Shown: positions 8,794 through 17,931, numbered from the stretch's first letter. The stretch is DNA of 21,616 nucleotides from Taibaiella sp. (GCA_019739295.1 JAHHDV010000012.1:1-21616), one strand, 5' to 3'. The notes: generated from the sequence alone by a model not told the origin. Program-made: numbers and translations.

Positions 8794-8812
8794 AAAAAGC
8801 CTTGCCGGGCTT
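8794..8812 (-). terminator. weak terminator downstream of rarA
   Basis: A five-base stem AAGCC/GGCTT (8797-8801, 8808-8812) is followed on the minus strand by a T run. It lies about 80 bases past the rarA stop. The stem is short, so this is tentative. Confidence 0.35.
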
Positions 8813-8892
8813 AGGTTTTCATACCCTTTTCAGGCTTGAATATCCATTTTGAATTTCGACCATCTGAACAACATGTTAAAGCATTCTCCGGA

Positions 8893-10160
8893 TCAGTAGC
8901 CATACTTCTCTTTCCAGCAATACCTTAAGTATTCTCTGAGTTTGGTCTCATTACCGATTTCTTTGGGATGGTAAAGCGTTGTTCCTTTAATCGCTTCCGG
9001 TAAAAATTCCTGATCGGCAAATCCCCCCGGATAATCGTGGCTATAGAGATAACCGCTTCCATATCCCTGCTCCTCCATTAACCGGGTAGGGGCATTGCGG
9101 ATAGCAAGAGGTATGGATAAATCGCCGGTCTTACGAACGAGTTCCTGGGCATAATTAATGGCCATATAGGCCGCATTGCTCTTGGGAGAAGAGGCAAGAT
9201 AGGTCGTAGTCTGTGCCAATACGATACGACATTCTGGATAACCGATCATAGTCACTGCATGGAAGCAGGAGGTCGCCAGTAAAAGCGCATTGGGGTTGGC
9301 ATTACCGATATCTTCACTTGCCAGGATCAGCAACCTCCTGGCAATGAATTTAGGATCTTCACCTCCTTCTATCATCCTGGCCAGGTAGTATACAGCTGCA
9401 TTGGGATCGCTTCCTCTTACCGATTTGATAAATGCTGATATGATATCATAATGCTGCTCTCCTGTCTTATCATAGAGTGCCATCTTCTGCTGCACTACTG
9501 ATTGTACCAGTTCGTCCTGTAACCCTTGTTTCATCCGCTTTGAGATGGTGGACGATCAATTCCAGGAGATTGAGTATCCTTCTGCCATCTCCGCCGCTCA
9601 GGCGGATCAGGGCGCTCCATTCTTCTATTTGTATCTGCTTACTCCTGAGCCATGGATCTTTATCCAATGCCTGCTGAACAAGCGCTTTTAATTCCTGATC
9701 TGTAAAAGGTTCCAAGACATAAACCTGAGTTTCTGCTCAGCAATGCACTGATCACTTCAAAAGAAGGGTTTTCCGTAGTGGCCCCGATGAGGATAATGAT
9801 CCCTTTCTCCACGGCACCCAGCAGGCTGTCCTGCTGTGATTTATTGAACCGGTGGATTTCATCTATGAACAAGAGCGCTTTACCGGCCTTACGGGCAAGG
9901 TCGATCACATTTCTTACATCCTTCACGCCGCTCTCGATAGCACTGAGGCTGAAATAGGGCAAACCCATCTCGTGGGCGATGATCTGCGCCAGGGTTGTCT
10001 TGCCTACGCCCGGAGGTCCCCAGAAGATAATGCTATGGATACTTTTGTTTTCAATCATCTGCCGCAGCACTCTTCCTTCCCCCACCAGATGTTCCTGACC
10101 GATGTAATCCTGTAGGGTTTGTGGCCTCATGCGCTCTGCTAATGGTTTTGTCTCGTTCAT
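8893..10160 (-). CDS. rarA: replication-associated recombination AAA+ ATPase RarA/MgsA (two frameshifts)
   Basis: This is a cytoplasmic clamp-loader-like ATPase acting at stalled replication forks. Motifs in order are [17 protein letters not shown], Walker [10 protein letters not shown] (about residue 48), Walker [17 protein letters not shown], sensor 1 [25 protein letters not shown], and the MgsA tetramerisation region with [20 protein letters not shown] and [19 protein letters not shown]. Two extra bases break the frame: one in T3 9730-9732 (restoring [15 protein letters not shown]) and one near 9526-9527 (joining HHLKADET to GLQDELVQ). The repaired length of 421 aa is normal for the family. 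The start ATG at 10158-10160 begins [13 protein letters not shown], the usual N-terminus. It appears monocistronic. Confidence 0.92.
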
Positions 10161-10165
10161 ACAGA

Positions 10166-10173
10166 CAAAGTTA
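10166..10173 (-). promoter_or_regulatory. candidate -7 promoter element TAACTTTG for rarA
   Basis: TAACTTTG matches TAnnTTTG and lies five bases before the rarA ATG, implying a leaderless or nearly leaderless transcript. Confidence 0.45.
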
Positions 10174-10299
10174 CATTTCTATCTTTCAATACCCATCTCC
10201 CGTCTGCTAACAGGACCCAAAATACCGTATCTTAAATCTTGTGAGGAGCATTAGTGGGAATATCGTTCAGCTTTAGCATAATATGTACATAAGAAATAT

Positions 10300-10307
10300 T
10301 ACTTTTG
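10300..10307 (+). promoter_or_regulatory. candidate -7 promoter element TACTTTTG for the thioredoxin-like gene
   Basis: TACTTTTG matches TAnnTTTG and is 21 bases before ATG 10329. Confidence 0.45.
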
Positions 10308-10328
10308 CCTGACTGAAAACAGGACAGA

Positions 10329-10848
10329 ATGAAAATAAAATATACCCTATGGATCTTATGCTGCCTCTTCCTGGGGTTCCAGGTAAATGCTCAGACCGGG
10401 ATAAAAACGCAACAGCAACCTGTCAATTACAGGAAAGCAGGTGCGCCGCTTCCGGAATTGAAAAATCATTGATCTGGCCGGGGTCAGCTATACAAAAGCA
10501 GACATTACCGAAAACAGGAATTTCATTCTTGTGATGTTCAAACCTACCTGTGGGCATTGCGTAGATGTAGCGAAGATGATTATGGCGAATAAATCCCTGT
10601 TTGAAGATAATACCGTGATGTTTATGGCGTCATCAGAAATGATGCAATATATCCCCAGGTTTATGGGAGAGTCAGACTGGGAAAGCGGTCCTAATTTTAT
10701 TCTTGGGGTGGATGATGCGCATGCGGTAGATGAGCTTTACAATTACGCGACACTACCCCAGATCAATATTTACAATCCCGAGCATAAATTGATTAAAATA
10801 CTGGGAGGAGATGTTCAGATAGAAGAGCTGCGGGAGTATTTGAAATAA
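10329..10848 (+). CDS. exported thioredoxin-like (TlpA/redoxin-type) thiol-disulfide protein (one frameshift)
   Basis: This is a periplasmic thioredoxin-fold protein. The active-site motif CGHC follows VMFKPT, as in thiol oxidoreductases, and the fold's cis-proline is in ATLPQINIYN near the C-terminus. The N-terminal half is cut off by a frameshift. ATG at 10329 reads MKIKYTLWILCCLFLGFQVN followed by AQ, a clear signal peptide, but this frame stops at 10481-10483. Removing one A from the A5 run 10461-10465 joins APLPELK to IIDLAGVSYTKADITENRNF, giving 172 aa. An in-frame start downstream would lack the leader, so 10329 is chosen. It probably handles disulfide exchange in the periplasm. Its partner is unknown. 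Confidence 0.8.
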
Positions 10849-10875
10849 TTTTTCCGGCTAAACCCCGAATATTTT

Positions 10876-10904
10876 TTGTCAGAACGAGTTATTATTTATA
10901 TTTG
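10876..10904 (+). promoter_or_regulatory. promoter of tRNA-Ala
   Basis: TATATTTG at 10897-10904 matches the -7 consensus TAnnTTTG. A TTG lies at 10876-10878, 18 bases upstream, at about the distance of a -33 element. The tRNA begins 22 bases downstream. Confidence 0.6.
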
Positions 10905-10925
10905 CATCCCGATTCATAGATTACA

Positions 10926-10998
<73 letters not shown>

Positions 10999-11012
10999 CA
11001 ACTACTCCCCCA

Positions 11013-11039
11013 TGCACTATTAAAAATAGTGCATTTTTT
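11013..11039 (+). terminator. Rho-independent terminator after tRNA-Ala
   Basis: A nine-base perfect stem TGCACTATT / AATAGTGCA with an AAA loop is directly followed by six T (11034-11039). Confidence 0.88.
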
Positions 11040-11286
11040 ATTCGAAAGTTTTTAGGAAAAAGGCGTATCGCTTGAAGGAAATCAGGTAACGACTTGGCAA
11101 CGGGTGCTGATCGCTTCGCTTTCAATGTGTTTCTGCCAGCTCAAAAAATGAGCGCATTTTACAATATATTATGGATTTAATTTTCATGTTCCGTTCCGGT
11201 AAACATGAGCATCCAAAACTTAAAGCTTTTCTTTTAACACTGAAAATGGGTATGTATCTCTACTATCCGTTCTGATCCTATTTACA
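11040..11286. other. intergenic stretch without a supported gene
   Basis: No gene is supported here. A 30-codon stop-free plus-strand stretch around 11060-11150 and a weak GCTCA/TGAGC inverted repeat (11139-11153) were seen, but neither has supporting signals. No direct repeat of the tRNA 3' end was noticed, so there is no sign of an integrated element. Confidence 0.4.
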
Positions 11287-11316
11287 CAAAAATATCCCCG
11301 GTATTACCGGGGATAT
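11287..11316 (-). terminator. Rho-independent terminator of the small exported protein gene
   Basis: This is a near-perfect palindrome of 12 + 1 + 12 bases (ATATCCCCGGTA, centre T, TACCGGGGATAT; 11292-11316). On the minus strand it is followed by five T. It lies 41 bases past the stop at 11358. Confidence 0.88.
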
Positions 11317-11357
11317 AAGAAGATGTAAACGCTATTGCTCTATTAAGAAACGATACA

Positions 11358-11807
11358 TTACTTTCTCTGTACCGGCGATACCGGGGAAGTGGGCTGATTG
11401 CCAGATAAGTTGATAAACTGGTCTATTAACTGAAGCATTTCGGGCTTCGCTGCCTGGATCCCTGCCTGTTTGGAAAGATCGGTATGCAACTGTTCCATAG
11501 TAGTGAGCTCAACTTGTGCCGCTTCCATTTCTTCCTGGGGAGCATTAGCTTTGGCCATATCATCCGTTTTCTGTTTTTTCATCAGCACAGCCTGGCCGGT
11601 CATTTGAATGATCTCATCCAGGAGTTTCCTCTCTGCATCCGGTTTCGCCATTTCATACTCTGCTCTCAGTTGTTTGAGTTGCGCTATATCAAACGGCACA
11701 GCTGATGGCTGTTGTGTCTGGACCTTTCCCTGTGCGAAAGTATCCGCAGCTCCTGCTGAACTAATGCCCAGAACTGCAATTGCTACAACAAATGATTTGA
11801 ATTTCAT
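11358..11807 (-). CDS. small exported helical protein, unknown function
   Basis: This encodes 149 aa from the internal ATG at 11805-11807; the longer upstream frame is not used because the signal peptide starts here (MKFKSFVVAIAVLGISSAGA, cleavage likely after TFAQ). The rest is alpha-helical and charged, with heptad-like stretches IAQLKQLRAEYEMAKPDAER and MEAAQVELTTMEQLHTDL, and a proline/serine tail (QPTSPVSPVQRK). There is no cysteine in the mature part and no membrane segment, so it is probably a soluble periplasmic coiled-coil-like protein. I do not recognise the family. It has its own promoter candidate and a strong terminator, which makes it a single-gene unit. Confidence 0.75.
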   Translation of the reverse strand: MKFKSFVVAIAVLGISSAGAADTFAQGKVQTQQPSAVPFDIAQLKQLRAEYEMAKPDAERKLLDEIIQMTGQAVLMKKQKTDDMAKANAPQEEMEAAQVELTTMEQLHTDLSKQAGIQAAKPEMLQLIDQFINLSGNQPTSPVSPVQRK

Positions 11808-11831
11808 AACTTTTGGTTTTGTTTCTAAATT

Positions 11832-11839
11832 CAAATCTA
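11832..11839 (-). promoter_or_regulatory. candidate -7 promoter element TAGATTTG for the small exported protein
   Basis: TAGATTTG matches TAnnTTTG, 24 bases before ATG 11807. It also supports the shorter start, since the upstream ATG at 11834 would overlap the element. Confidence 0.5.
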
Positions 11840-11871
11840 ACCATTCGTATTTTAAAAAAAAGATAAGGAAA

Positions 11872-14717
11872 TTATAAGTACTTGCCAGTGTAACTTTCTT
11901 TTACTTTTTTCAGCAAAGAAGGAATGCCTTCATATAAAACCTGTCCGCCATTCACACCTCCCTCAGGACCAATATCTATAATCCAGTCCGCATTCCGGAT
12001 CACGTCAATATTATGCTCAATGACAATGATGCTGTGACCCATTTCGAGCAAAGCATAAAAAGATGCTAAAAGTTTATTGATATCATGAAAATGAAGTCCC
12101 GTAGTCGGTTCATCAAAGATAAAAAGGACTTTTTCGTTACTTCTCCCCTTGCCCAGATATGAAGCCAGTTTTACTCTCTGTGCTTCTCCTCCGGAGAGCG
12201 TATCACTGGACTGACCCAGCTTGATATAGCCCAGCCCCACATCACTTAAGGTCTGCAATTTCATCTTCAGCTGTTTTTCCTTATCGAAGAATATAATGGC
12301 CTCATCTACACTCATTTCCAGGACATCGTAGATGTTTTTTTCCTTGAACGTTACTTCCAGAACTTCCTCCTTGAACCTTTTACCTTACAGGCATCACACA
12401 CCAGGTGAACATCTGCAAGAAATTGCATTTCGACAGTGATCTCGCCTTCACCTTTACAAGTATCACATCGCCCGCCGTCTACATTAAAAGAAAAATGCTT
12501 CGGCTGCAATCCTCTTACTTTCGCGATTTTAAGGTTGGCATAGAGACTCCGGATATCATCATAGGCTTTGATATATGTGACCGGATTACTCCTGGAAGAT
12601 TTCCCGATCGGGTTCTGATCAATTAATTCTACAGTAGTAACGGCATCAAGATCTCCCTGGATCTGATCCATTGCTCCCGGCTTCTCCCCTCCTAATCCCA
12701 GGTACCTCATCAAGGCAGGGTACAGGGTCTGCTTCACTAAGGTGGTCTTACCGGAGCCACTTACCCCTGTTACCACGGTCAGCATATTTAATGGGAACTG
12801 AACGCTGATGTTCTTCAGGTTATTTTCTCTACACCCGATAAGTTCAATCCTGTCGGCTGCCTGGATATTCACTTTACGGGGATTGGTAGCAGAGATAGAA
12901 AGCGCACCTTTAAGGTATTGGCCTGTTAAGCTCTTATCATTATGCATGATCTCTGCCGGAGTACCCACAGCTACCACTTCTCCTCCTAAATGCGCAGCCA
13001 AAGGGCCCATATCGATAATGTGATCCGACTCCGTCATCATCATTTCATCATGCTCCACGATGATGACGGTATTGTTCAGATCCCGCAGGTTTTTCAATAC
13101 TTTAATGAGATTGTCCGTATCCCTGGGATGCAATCCTATACTCGGTTCATCCAGGATATACAAGCTATCCGTGAGATTGCTGCCCAGGAACCTCGTAAGC
13201 TGGATCCTCTGGCTTTCACCACCGCTCAAAGTGTTGGCCTGGCGATTCAATGTAAGGTAATTCAGCCCTACGTTCATCAGTGTGTCTAACCTTTGGTTGA
13301 TTTCAATAAGAATCCTTTTGCTCACTTCTGACTGGTAAGGTGTGAACGCTGCTGTCCTGAACCAACGCTGCAGGTCGATGATGGGCATTTGATACAGCTG
13401 TGCGATATCCTTACCATCTATCTTGACATATAAGGCATCCTTCCTCAATCTCGCACCATCGCAATCCGGGCATATGGTCTTACCTCTGTATCTGGCCTGA
13501 ATGATCCTATACTGAATTTTGTAAAGGTTGGATTCGACCATCTGAAAAAATTTTCGAATCCAGGATTTAAGAACAATCCATTCCGATTCATTCAATTCCT
13601 TCAGCGGCCGATGGACAGGAAAACCATTCTTCCCTTCCATCCTGATAAAATCCTTTTTCCATTCTTGCATCTTTTCTCCTTTCCAGGGCTGAACCGCATC
13701 TTCATATACGGAAAGCCTGTGGTCGGGCATCACCAGATCCAGATCCAATCCCAGTACCTGGCCAAAACCCTCGCAAGTGGGGCAGGCTCCATAAGGATTG
13801 TTGAATGAAAAGAAATTCGGAGACGGCACTTCAAAGGTCATGCCATCTGCTTCAAATCGATTGTTGAACGAGCGTAAACCTGTCAGTTCTTCATCAAAAT
13901 GTAAAATCACGCATGTTCCTTCACTCTCATAATAGGCAGTCTGGACGGAATCAGAGACCCGGTGGATATCTTCTTCTTCCATTTCTTCTTTGGCTACGAT
14001 ACGGTCTATCAGCACGTATAGAGTCTCTTTATTTTTTGACCGTATGACTCCGGAAATTTTCTCCAGGAAGCGGTCATCTCCTTCTATATCTTCCAGCCTG
14101 ATGATGCCCTCCGGGCTATATGTTTTTTGATCTCCCAGATACAGCCTGGTAAACCCTTTCTGGAGCAGAATATTTACTTCCTCCTTCACTGCTCTATCCA
14201 TATGCAGCTCAAAAGGTACGAGGACCAATACTTTAGTATCCCGTGGTAAGGATTGAATAAAATCCACCACATCACTGACTTCATCCTTCTTCACTTCCTG
14301 ACCTGATATGGGAGAATAAGTGATCCCGGCGCGTGCATACAGTAATCGAAGATAATCCTGCAGCTCTGTCATAGAGCCGACAGTAGAACGCGGTGTACGG
14401 GTAGTCACTTTTTGTTCAATAGCTATAGCCGGACAAATCCCATCTATATAATCCACATCCGGCTTGTCCATTCTCATAAGAAATTGCCTGGCGTATGAAC
14501 TTAAGCTTTCTGCATACCTCCTCTGTCCTTCCGCAAATAATGTATCCATAGTCAGCGAACTCTTACCCGAACCAGATACGCCCGTCACAATAATCAGCTG
14601 GTTCCGGGGAAAGGCAACTGTGATATTTTTCAGGTTATGCATCCTTGCACCATGAACAATGATGGCATCTTCTTTTGTGGTCAATGCTGTCTTTTTATTG
14701 GATTGTTTCTTAGCCAT
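11872..14717 (-). CDS. uvrA: excinuclease ABC subunit UvrA (one frameshift)
   Basis: This is the damage-recognition ATPase of nucleotide excision repair, with two ABC modules. Landmarks by residue are Walker A GVSGSGKS 46-53, the SYARQFLMRMDKPDVDYI segment about 74-91, CPTC 312-315, CPDC 416-419, signature LSGGE 497-501, Walker B LDEP 522-525, second Walker A GVSGSGKT 651-658, CDTC 751-754 and CDAC 774-777. After the break come a second LSGGEAQR and FIFDEPTTGLH. One base is missing: GG should be GGG at 12383-12384 (plus-strand CC). Restoring it reads CDACKGKRFKEEVLEVTF and gives 948 aa. The usual first zinc-ligand pair of domain I (CPxCG ahead of FSFNNPYGACPTC) is absent, with FEADGMTFEV in its place, so this is probably one of the Bacteroidota UvrA paralogues. 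Confidence 0.93.
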
Positions 14718-14723
14718 GATGTG

Positions 14724-14731
14724 CGAAGGTA
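14724..14731 (-). promoter_or_regulatory. candidate -7 promoter element TACCTTCG for uvrA
   Basis: TACCTTCG differs from TAnnTTTG at one position and lies six bases before the uvrA ATG, again suggesting a leaderless transcript. No LexA-type box was seen upstream. Confidence 0.3.
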
Positions 14732-14904
14732 GAATATAAATAAGTTTTGATTTTCTATTTTATGGTAAACTTTCTCTCGAAATGCTCACATGAACCCGCG
14801 CATTTTATTTTATCAGATGATCAGGTAAGTCAATGAGTCACATCATATGCCGGGCTAAGCACTTTTTCAAATAAAAATAAATTAAATATTATTTTTACCC
14901 GATC

Positions 14905-15172
14905 ATGATTATCACTCTCCTTGTCTTTAAGTCTGTTGCAACCCTATTCAAAAATTTCTAAGCCAAGTTATCTTTACTGGGGTGACGGGCCTCCTGAAGA
15001 CCTGTCCCTTAAGTATTATAAGGATGATGCATGAATCCATTAGGCCGGGTACTATTATGAACTGAAAGAAAGTAGCAACCACCTGGATATCATCCGGCAA
15101 AATGCCGGTATTTATTACCTGGTATTTCATTCAAAGGGAAGGATGTGCACCTACAGGATTGTAAAACTGTAA
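14905..15172 (+). pseudogene. small broken ORF, about 88 aa when repaired
   Basis: Between uvrA and pyrC one plus-strand frame reads SKISKPSYLYWGDGPPEDLS, then KYYKDDA, two stops (15031-15033 and 15040-15042), then AGYYYELKESSNHLDIIRQN and FHSKGRMCTYRIVKL to TAA at 15172. An ATG at 14905 begins a hydrophobic leader in another frame. Dropping G 14923 fuses it as MIITLLSLSLLQPYSKISKP. Dropping T 15032 and adding a G at 15047-15049 would also remove the two stops (AESIRPGYYYELKE). The composition is clearly protein-like. It is either a decayed gene or a real small exported protein broken by consensus errors like its neighbours. Family unknown. The rest of 14718-15292 holds nothing else I can support apart from the two promoter candidates. 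Confidence 0.4.
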
Positions 15173-15259
15173 CCCATCCCGTTTAATATATCTCCTTACA
15201 CAAGCGAGCCTTAGATAAGGTCAAAAATGAAAACCAGGCCCGCTAAATGGCAATTAGCT

Positions 15260-15267
15260 TATCTTTG
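15260..15267 (+). promoter_or_regulatory. candidate -7 promoter element TATCTTTG for pyrC
   Basis: TATCTTTG matches TAnnTTTG, 25 bases before ATG 15293. Confidence 0.5.
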
Positions 15268-15292
15268 TTTTCAAAGAAAATGAAATGAATCC

Positions 15293-16621
15293 ATGAACAT
15301 CATCTTCAAGAATGCACAGATCATCAACGAAGGGTTGATCCAGACCGCTGATGTCTATATAAAAAATGATCGAATCGAAACTATTGGCGGGGTTATCGAT
15401 CCCAAAGAACAAGTCAAAGAAATAGATGCATCCGGGAAATATTTAATACCCGGTGTCATAGATGACCAGGTACACTTCAGAGAACCGGGTTTAACGCATA
15501 AGGCGACCATCGCATCGGAGGCCAGGGCAGCGGTGGCAGGAGGTGTCACATCATTCATGGAAATGCCCAATACCAATCCCCCGGCAACTACATTTGATTT
15601 ATTGGAAGAAAAATACGCAATAGCAGCCCGGCATTCTCCCGCCAATTATTCATTCTTCATGGGAGTGGCCAATGATAATGCCGAGGAAGCACTCAGGATC
15701 AATAAGATGAAGCAGGATTATTGTGGCCTGAAGATCTTCATGGGCAGCAGTACCGGCAATATGCTGGTGGATAATTATGTGACCCTGAATAAAATATTTG
15801 GCGAATCGGAAGTGCTCATCGCTACACACTGTGAGTCAGAACAGATCATCAAAGCCAATAAAGAAAAATACGCACAGGCAGATCATGCACGTTTTCACCC
15901 TTTGATCAGGAATGCAGAAGCCTGCTTTGAATCCTCCTTTTCTGCCGTGCAATTGGCAAAGCAGAATGGCACCAGGTTGCATATCCTCCATATCAGCACA
16001 GCTAAAGAACTTCAATTATTTACCAATCTTTTTCCATTAGAGAATAAGCGAATCACATCAGAAGTATGTGTACACCACCTGACTTTTTGCGATGAGGATT
16101 ATGAGCAGCTCGGCAATCTCATACAGTGCAATCCCGCAATCAAAAGTAAAGATGACCGGGCTGCGCTCTGGGAAGCCCTGCTGGATGACCGGTTGGACAT
16201 CATCGCCACGGACCATGCCCCGCATACCTGGGAAGAAAAGCAGCAGCCCTATGGAAAGGCCCCCAGCGGGTTACCTTTAGTCCAGCATTCCCTGCTGCTG
16301 ATGCTTCAGCATGCCAGGGCAGGAAAGATCAGTCTTGAAAAAATGGTGGAAAAGATGTGTCACGCACCGGCCACCTGCTTCCAGATCGCGGAAAGGGGAT
16401 ATATCCGGGAAGGATATTATGCCGACCTGGTGCTGGTAGATCCCGGGCAAACCACTACTGTGGACAAAAGCAACATTCTTTATAAATGCGGCTGGTCTCC
16501 TCTGGAAGGAAGGACATTTGACTTCAGGATCGCCGGAACTTATGTCAACGGACATCAGGTATGGGACGGCAGGCAGGTGCTGGACCAGCAGAAAGGCATG
16601 AGGTTGAAGTTTGACCGGTAG
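15293..16621 (+). CDS. pyrC: dihydroorotase
   Basis: This is the cytoplasmic amidohydrolase of pyrimidine synthesis that closes N-carbamoyl-aspartate to dihydroorotate. The 442 aa protein is intact. Family motifs are GVIDDQVHFREPGLTHKATI (about 55-74), AAVAGGVTSFMEMPNTNPP, the bridging-lysine segment GLKIFMGSSTGNMLVDN, IATHCE, LHILHIST, ITSEVCVHHLTF, IIATDHAPHTWEEK and GYYADLVLVDP. The first metal motif reads QVH where many dihydroorotases have HxH. From memory the Porphyromonas gingivalis enzyme has the same DDQVHFREPG, so this is a group trait and not damage. It is monocistronic, with a promoter candidate 25 bases upstream, and converges with the STN-barrel gene (38 bases between stops). 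Confidence 0.95.
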   Translation: MNIIFKNAQIINEGLIQTADVYIKNDRIETIGGVIDPKEQVKEIDASGKYLIPGVIDDQVHFREPGLTHKATIASEARAAVAGGVTSFMEMPNTNPPATTFDLLEEKYAIAARHSPANYSFFMGVANDNAEEALRINKMKQDYCGLKIFMGSSTGNMLVDNYVTLNKIFGESEVLIATHCESEQIIKANKEKYAQADHARFHPLIRNAEACFESSFSAVQLAKQNGTRLHILHISTAKELQLFTNLFPLENKRITSEVCVHHLTFCDEDYEQLGNLIQCNPAIKSKDDRAALWEALLDDRLDIIATDHAPHTWEEKQQPYGKAPSGLPLVQHSLLLMLQHARAGKISLEKMVEKMCHAPATCFQIAERGYIREGYYADLVLVDPGQTTTVDKSNILYKCGWSPLEGRTFDFRIAGTYVNGHQVWDGRQVLDQQKGMRLKFDR

Positions 16622-16659
16622 GTATACTGGAGACTTTATAGATTTACAGAGATACCGGA

Positions 16660-17931
16660 TTAATTCCCAAACAAGCGCATGCATATCCCTATTTGTATTC
16701 CGAACCAATTGCGTTGATATTGAGTCTGGGATAAGGAAAAAGTATTGTGGGTGATAAGAATGGAACGCTGCAATAATTGAACATCCTCTTCCCTGATACC
16801 GACCTCACCTGCAGGGAGTAAGGACATTAATGAAACTGGATTATTATTCTGCAGGAACCGTGTACTTAGCTGGTTCCATACTGGTGATAGGGTGGCACTA
16901 AAATACTTGCTGAAACGGTATTCAAATGTTATGCCCACTTTCAATAAATTTCCCTTCGTTATGTAATCACCTGAATAAATAACAGGATCTACCGGTGACG
17001 TATCACGAGGTGTAAGGTCATAAAAAAAATTGGTGGCTTTTTTAAACTTTCCAAAATTTCCAAATATTCTTATACTTACTTTTTCAGTGACAGGGACTAA
17101 GACCCCGGCGCCCCATCTGGGGTGGCTCAGATCCCTATGCAAGGCGTAAGTACCGGTAAGGTATAAATATTTATAGCCAAATTCCAATTGAGGATTGAAA
17201 AAAAAATTTTCATCAGCATAAGCTGCCATATTGATCATCATACTTTTTCTAATGCCTTTATGAGCATTGAAATCTCTCGCTCTCTTTTCCAGGCTATTTA
17301 CATTACCGCTTAATCGTTGCAGTTGATCCCGGGGCCCAAGCTCTAAATAATATTGCTTCAGCGCTTCATCCTGAGCAGTTATTTCCTGAATAAAGGCCAT
17401 CGAGTCCCTTGGGTCGGAAGTCTGAACAGGTGCCGGATGTGCTCCATTTTGAAGTTCTATCTCTTTCTCTCTTTTTTCTCTTAGCAGGTTTGCCTTCCTC
17501 TCTTGTACTTTTTGCTTTTTCCTATTTCTTTTGGCTATTTTCTTTTTCTCCCTTTTCAATTTCTTATTACCTGTATATCCCGGACCGGGGATAAAAACCA
17601 CATGGCCCCCTGCTATTCTTGAGGTAATGCCGTAGTTGACTTTAAGATAATGCAGCAGCGATACTAAATCTGTCTGGTGCCTTTGAATCACAATCTTCTG
17701 GGCACTATTGATTTCCTTGCTATTATAGGAAAAAGAGACTTCCGCCTGCCACTGTATCGTTTGGGTGAGTTCATGGACAGAATAGGACCGGTCAGGTAAA
17801 CTGACTTGTGTTGCCAGAACATTGTTCTGACCATATCCATAATGGATACCCAAAAAGAGGATGCCCCATAAATTTAATATAAAGCAGATCGCTTTAATAA
17901 ACATAAATCGACCCGTCCTTTTTTTCTTCAT
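16660..17931 (-). CDS. STN-domain outer-membrane barrel-like protein, third gene of an ECF sigma/FecR operon
   Basis: This is a 423 aa exported protein. The signal peptide covers residues 1-34 (hydrophobic from FIKAICFILN, ending GYGQ); MFIK at 17904 is an alternative start. Residues about 38-115 look like an STN (secretin/TonB short N-terminal) domain: LPDRSYSVHELTQTIQWQAE, FSYNSKEIN, and VSLLHYLKVNYGITSRIAGG followed by VVFIPG. Residues about 123-158 are about half Lys/Arg. A helical linker follows, then from about 228 alternating strands (MMINMAAYAD, YKYLYLTGTYAL, ITFEYRFSKYFSATLSPVWN, WFGIQIGICMRLF) that suggest a beta-barrel. There is no TonB box, plug or carboxypeptidase-like domain. 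The gene overlaps FecR by 38 bases, so it is translationally coupled. Probable role: the periplasmic STN domain contacts FecR while the barrel senses something at the surface. This is inference. Confidence 0.7.
   Translation of the reverse strand: MKKKRTGRFMFIKAICFILNLWGILFLGIHYGYGQNNVLATQVSLPDRSYSVHELTQTIQWQAEVSFSYNSKEINSAQKIVIQRHQTDLVSLLHYLKVNYGITSRIAGGHVVFIPGPGYTGNKKLKREKKKIAKRNRKKQKVQERKANLLREKREKEIELQNGAHPAPVQTSDPRDSMAFIQEITAQDEALKQYYLELGPRDQLQRLSGNVNSLEKRARDFNAHKGIRKSMMINMAAYADENFFFNPQLEFGYKYLYLTGTYALHRDLSHPRWGAGVLVPVTEKVSIRIFGNFGKFKKATNFFYDLTPRDTSPVDPVIYSGDYITKGNLLKVGITFEYRFSKYFSATLSPVWNQLSTRFLQNNNPVSLMSLLPAGEVGIREEDVQLLQRSILITHNTFSLSQTQYQRNWFGIQIGICMRLFGN

Noticed and set aside
12405..14655. 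Several 60-100 codon plus-strand frames opposite uvrA
   Set aside because: The UvrA frame explains the sequence completely, and the opposite frames show no protein-like pattern or start signals.
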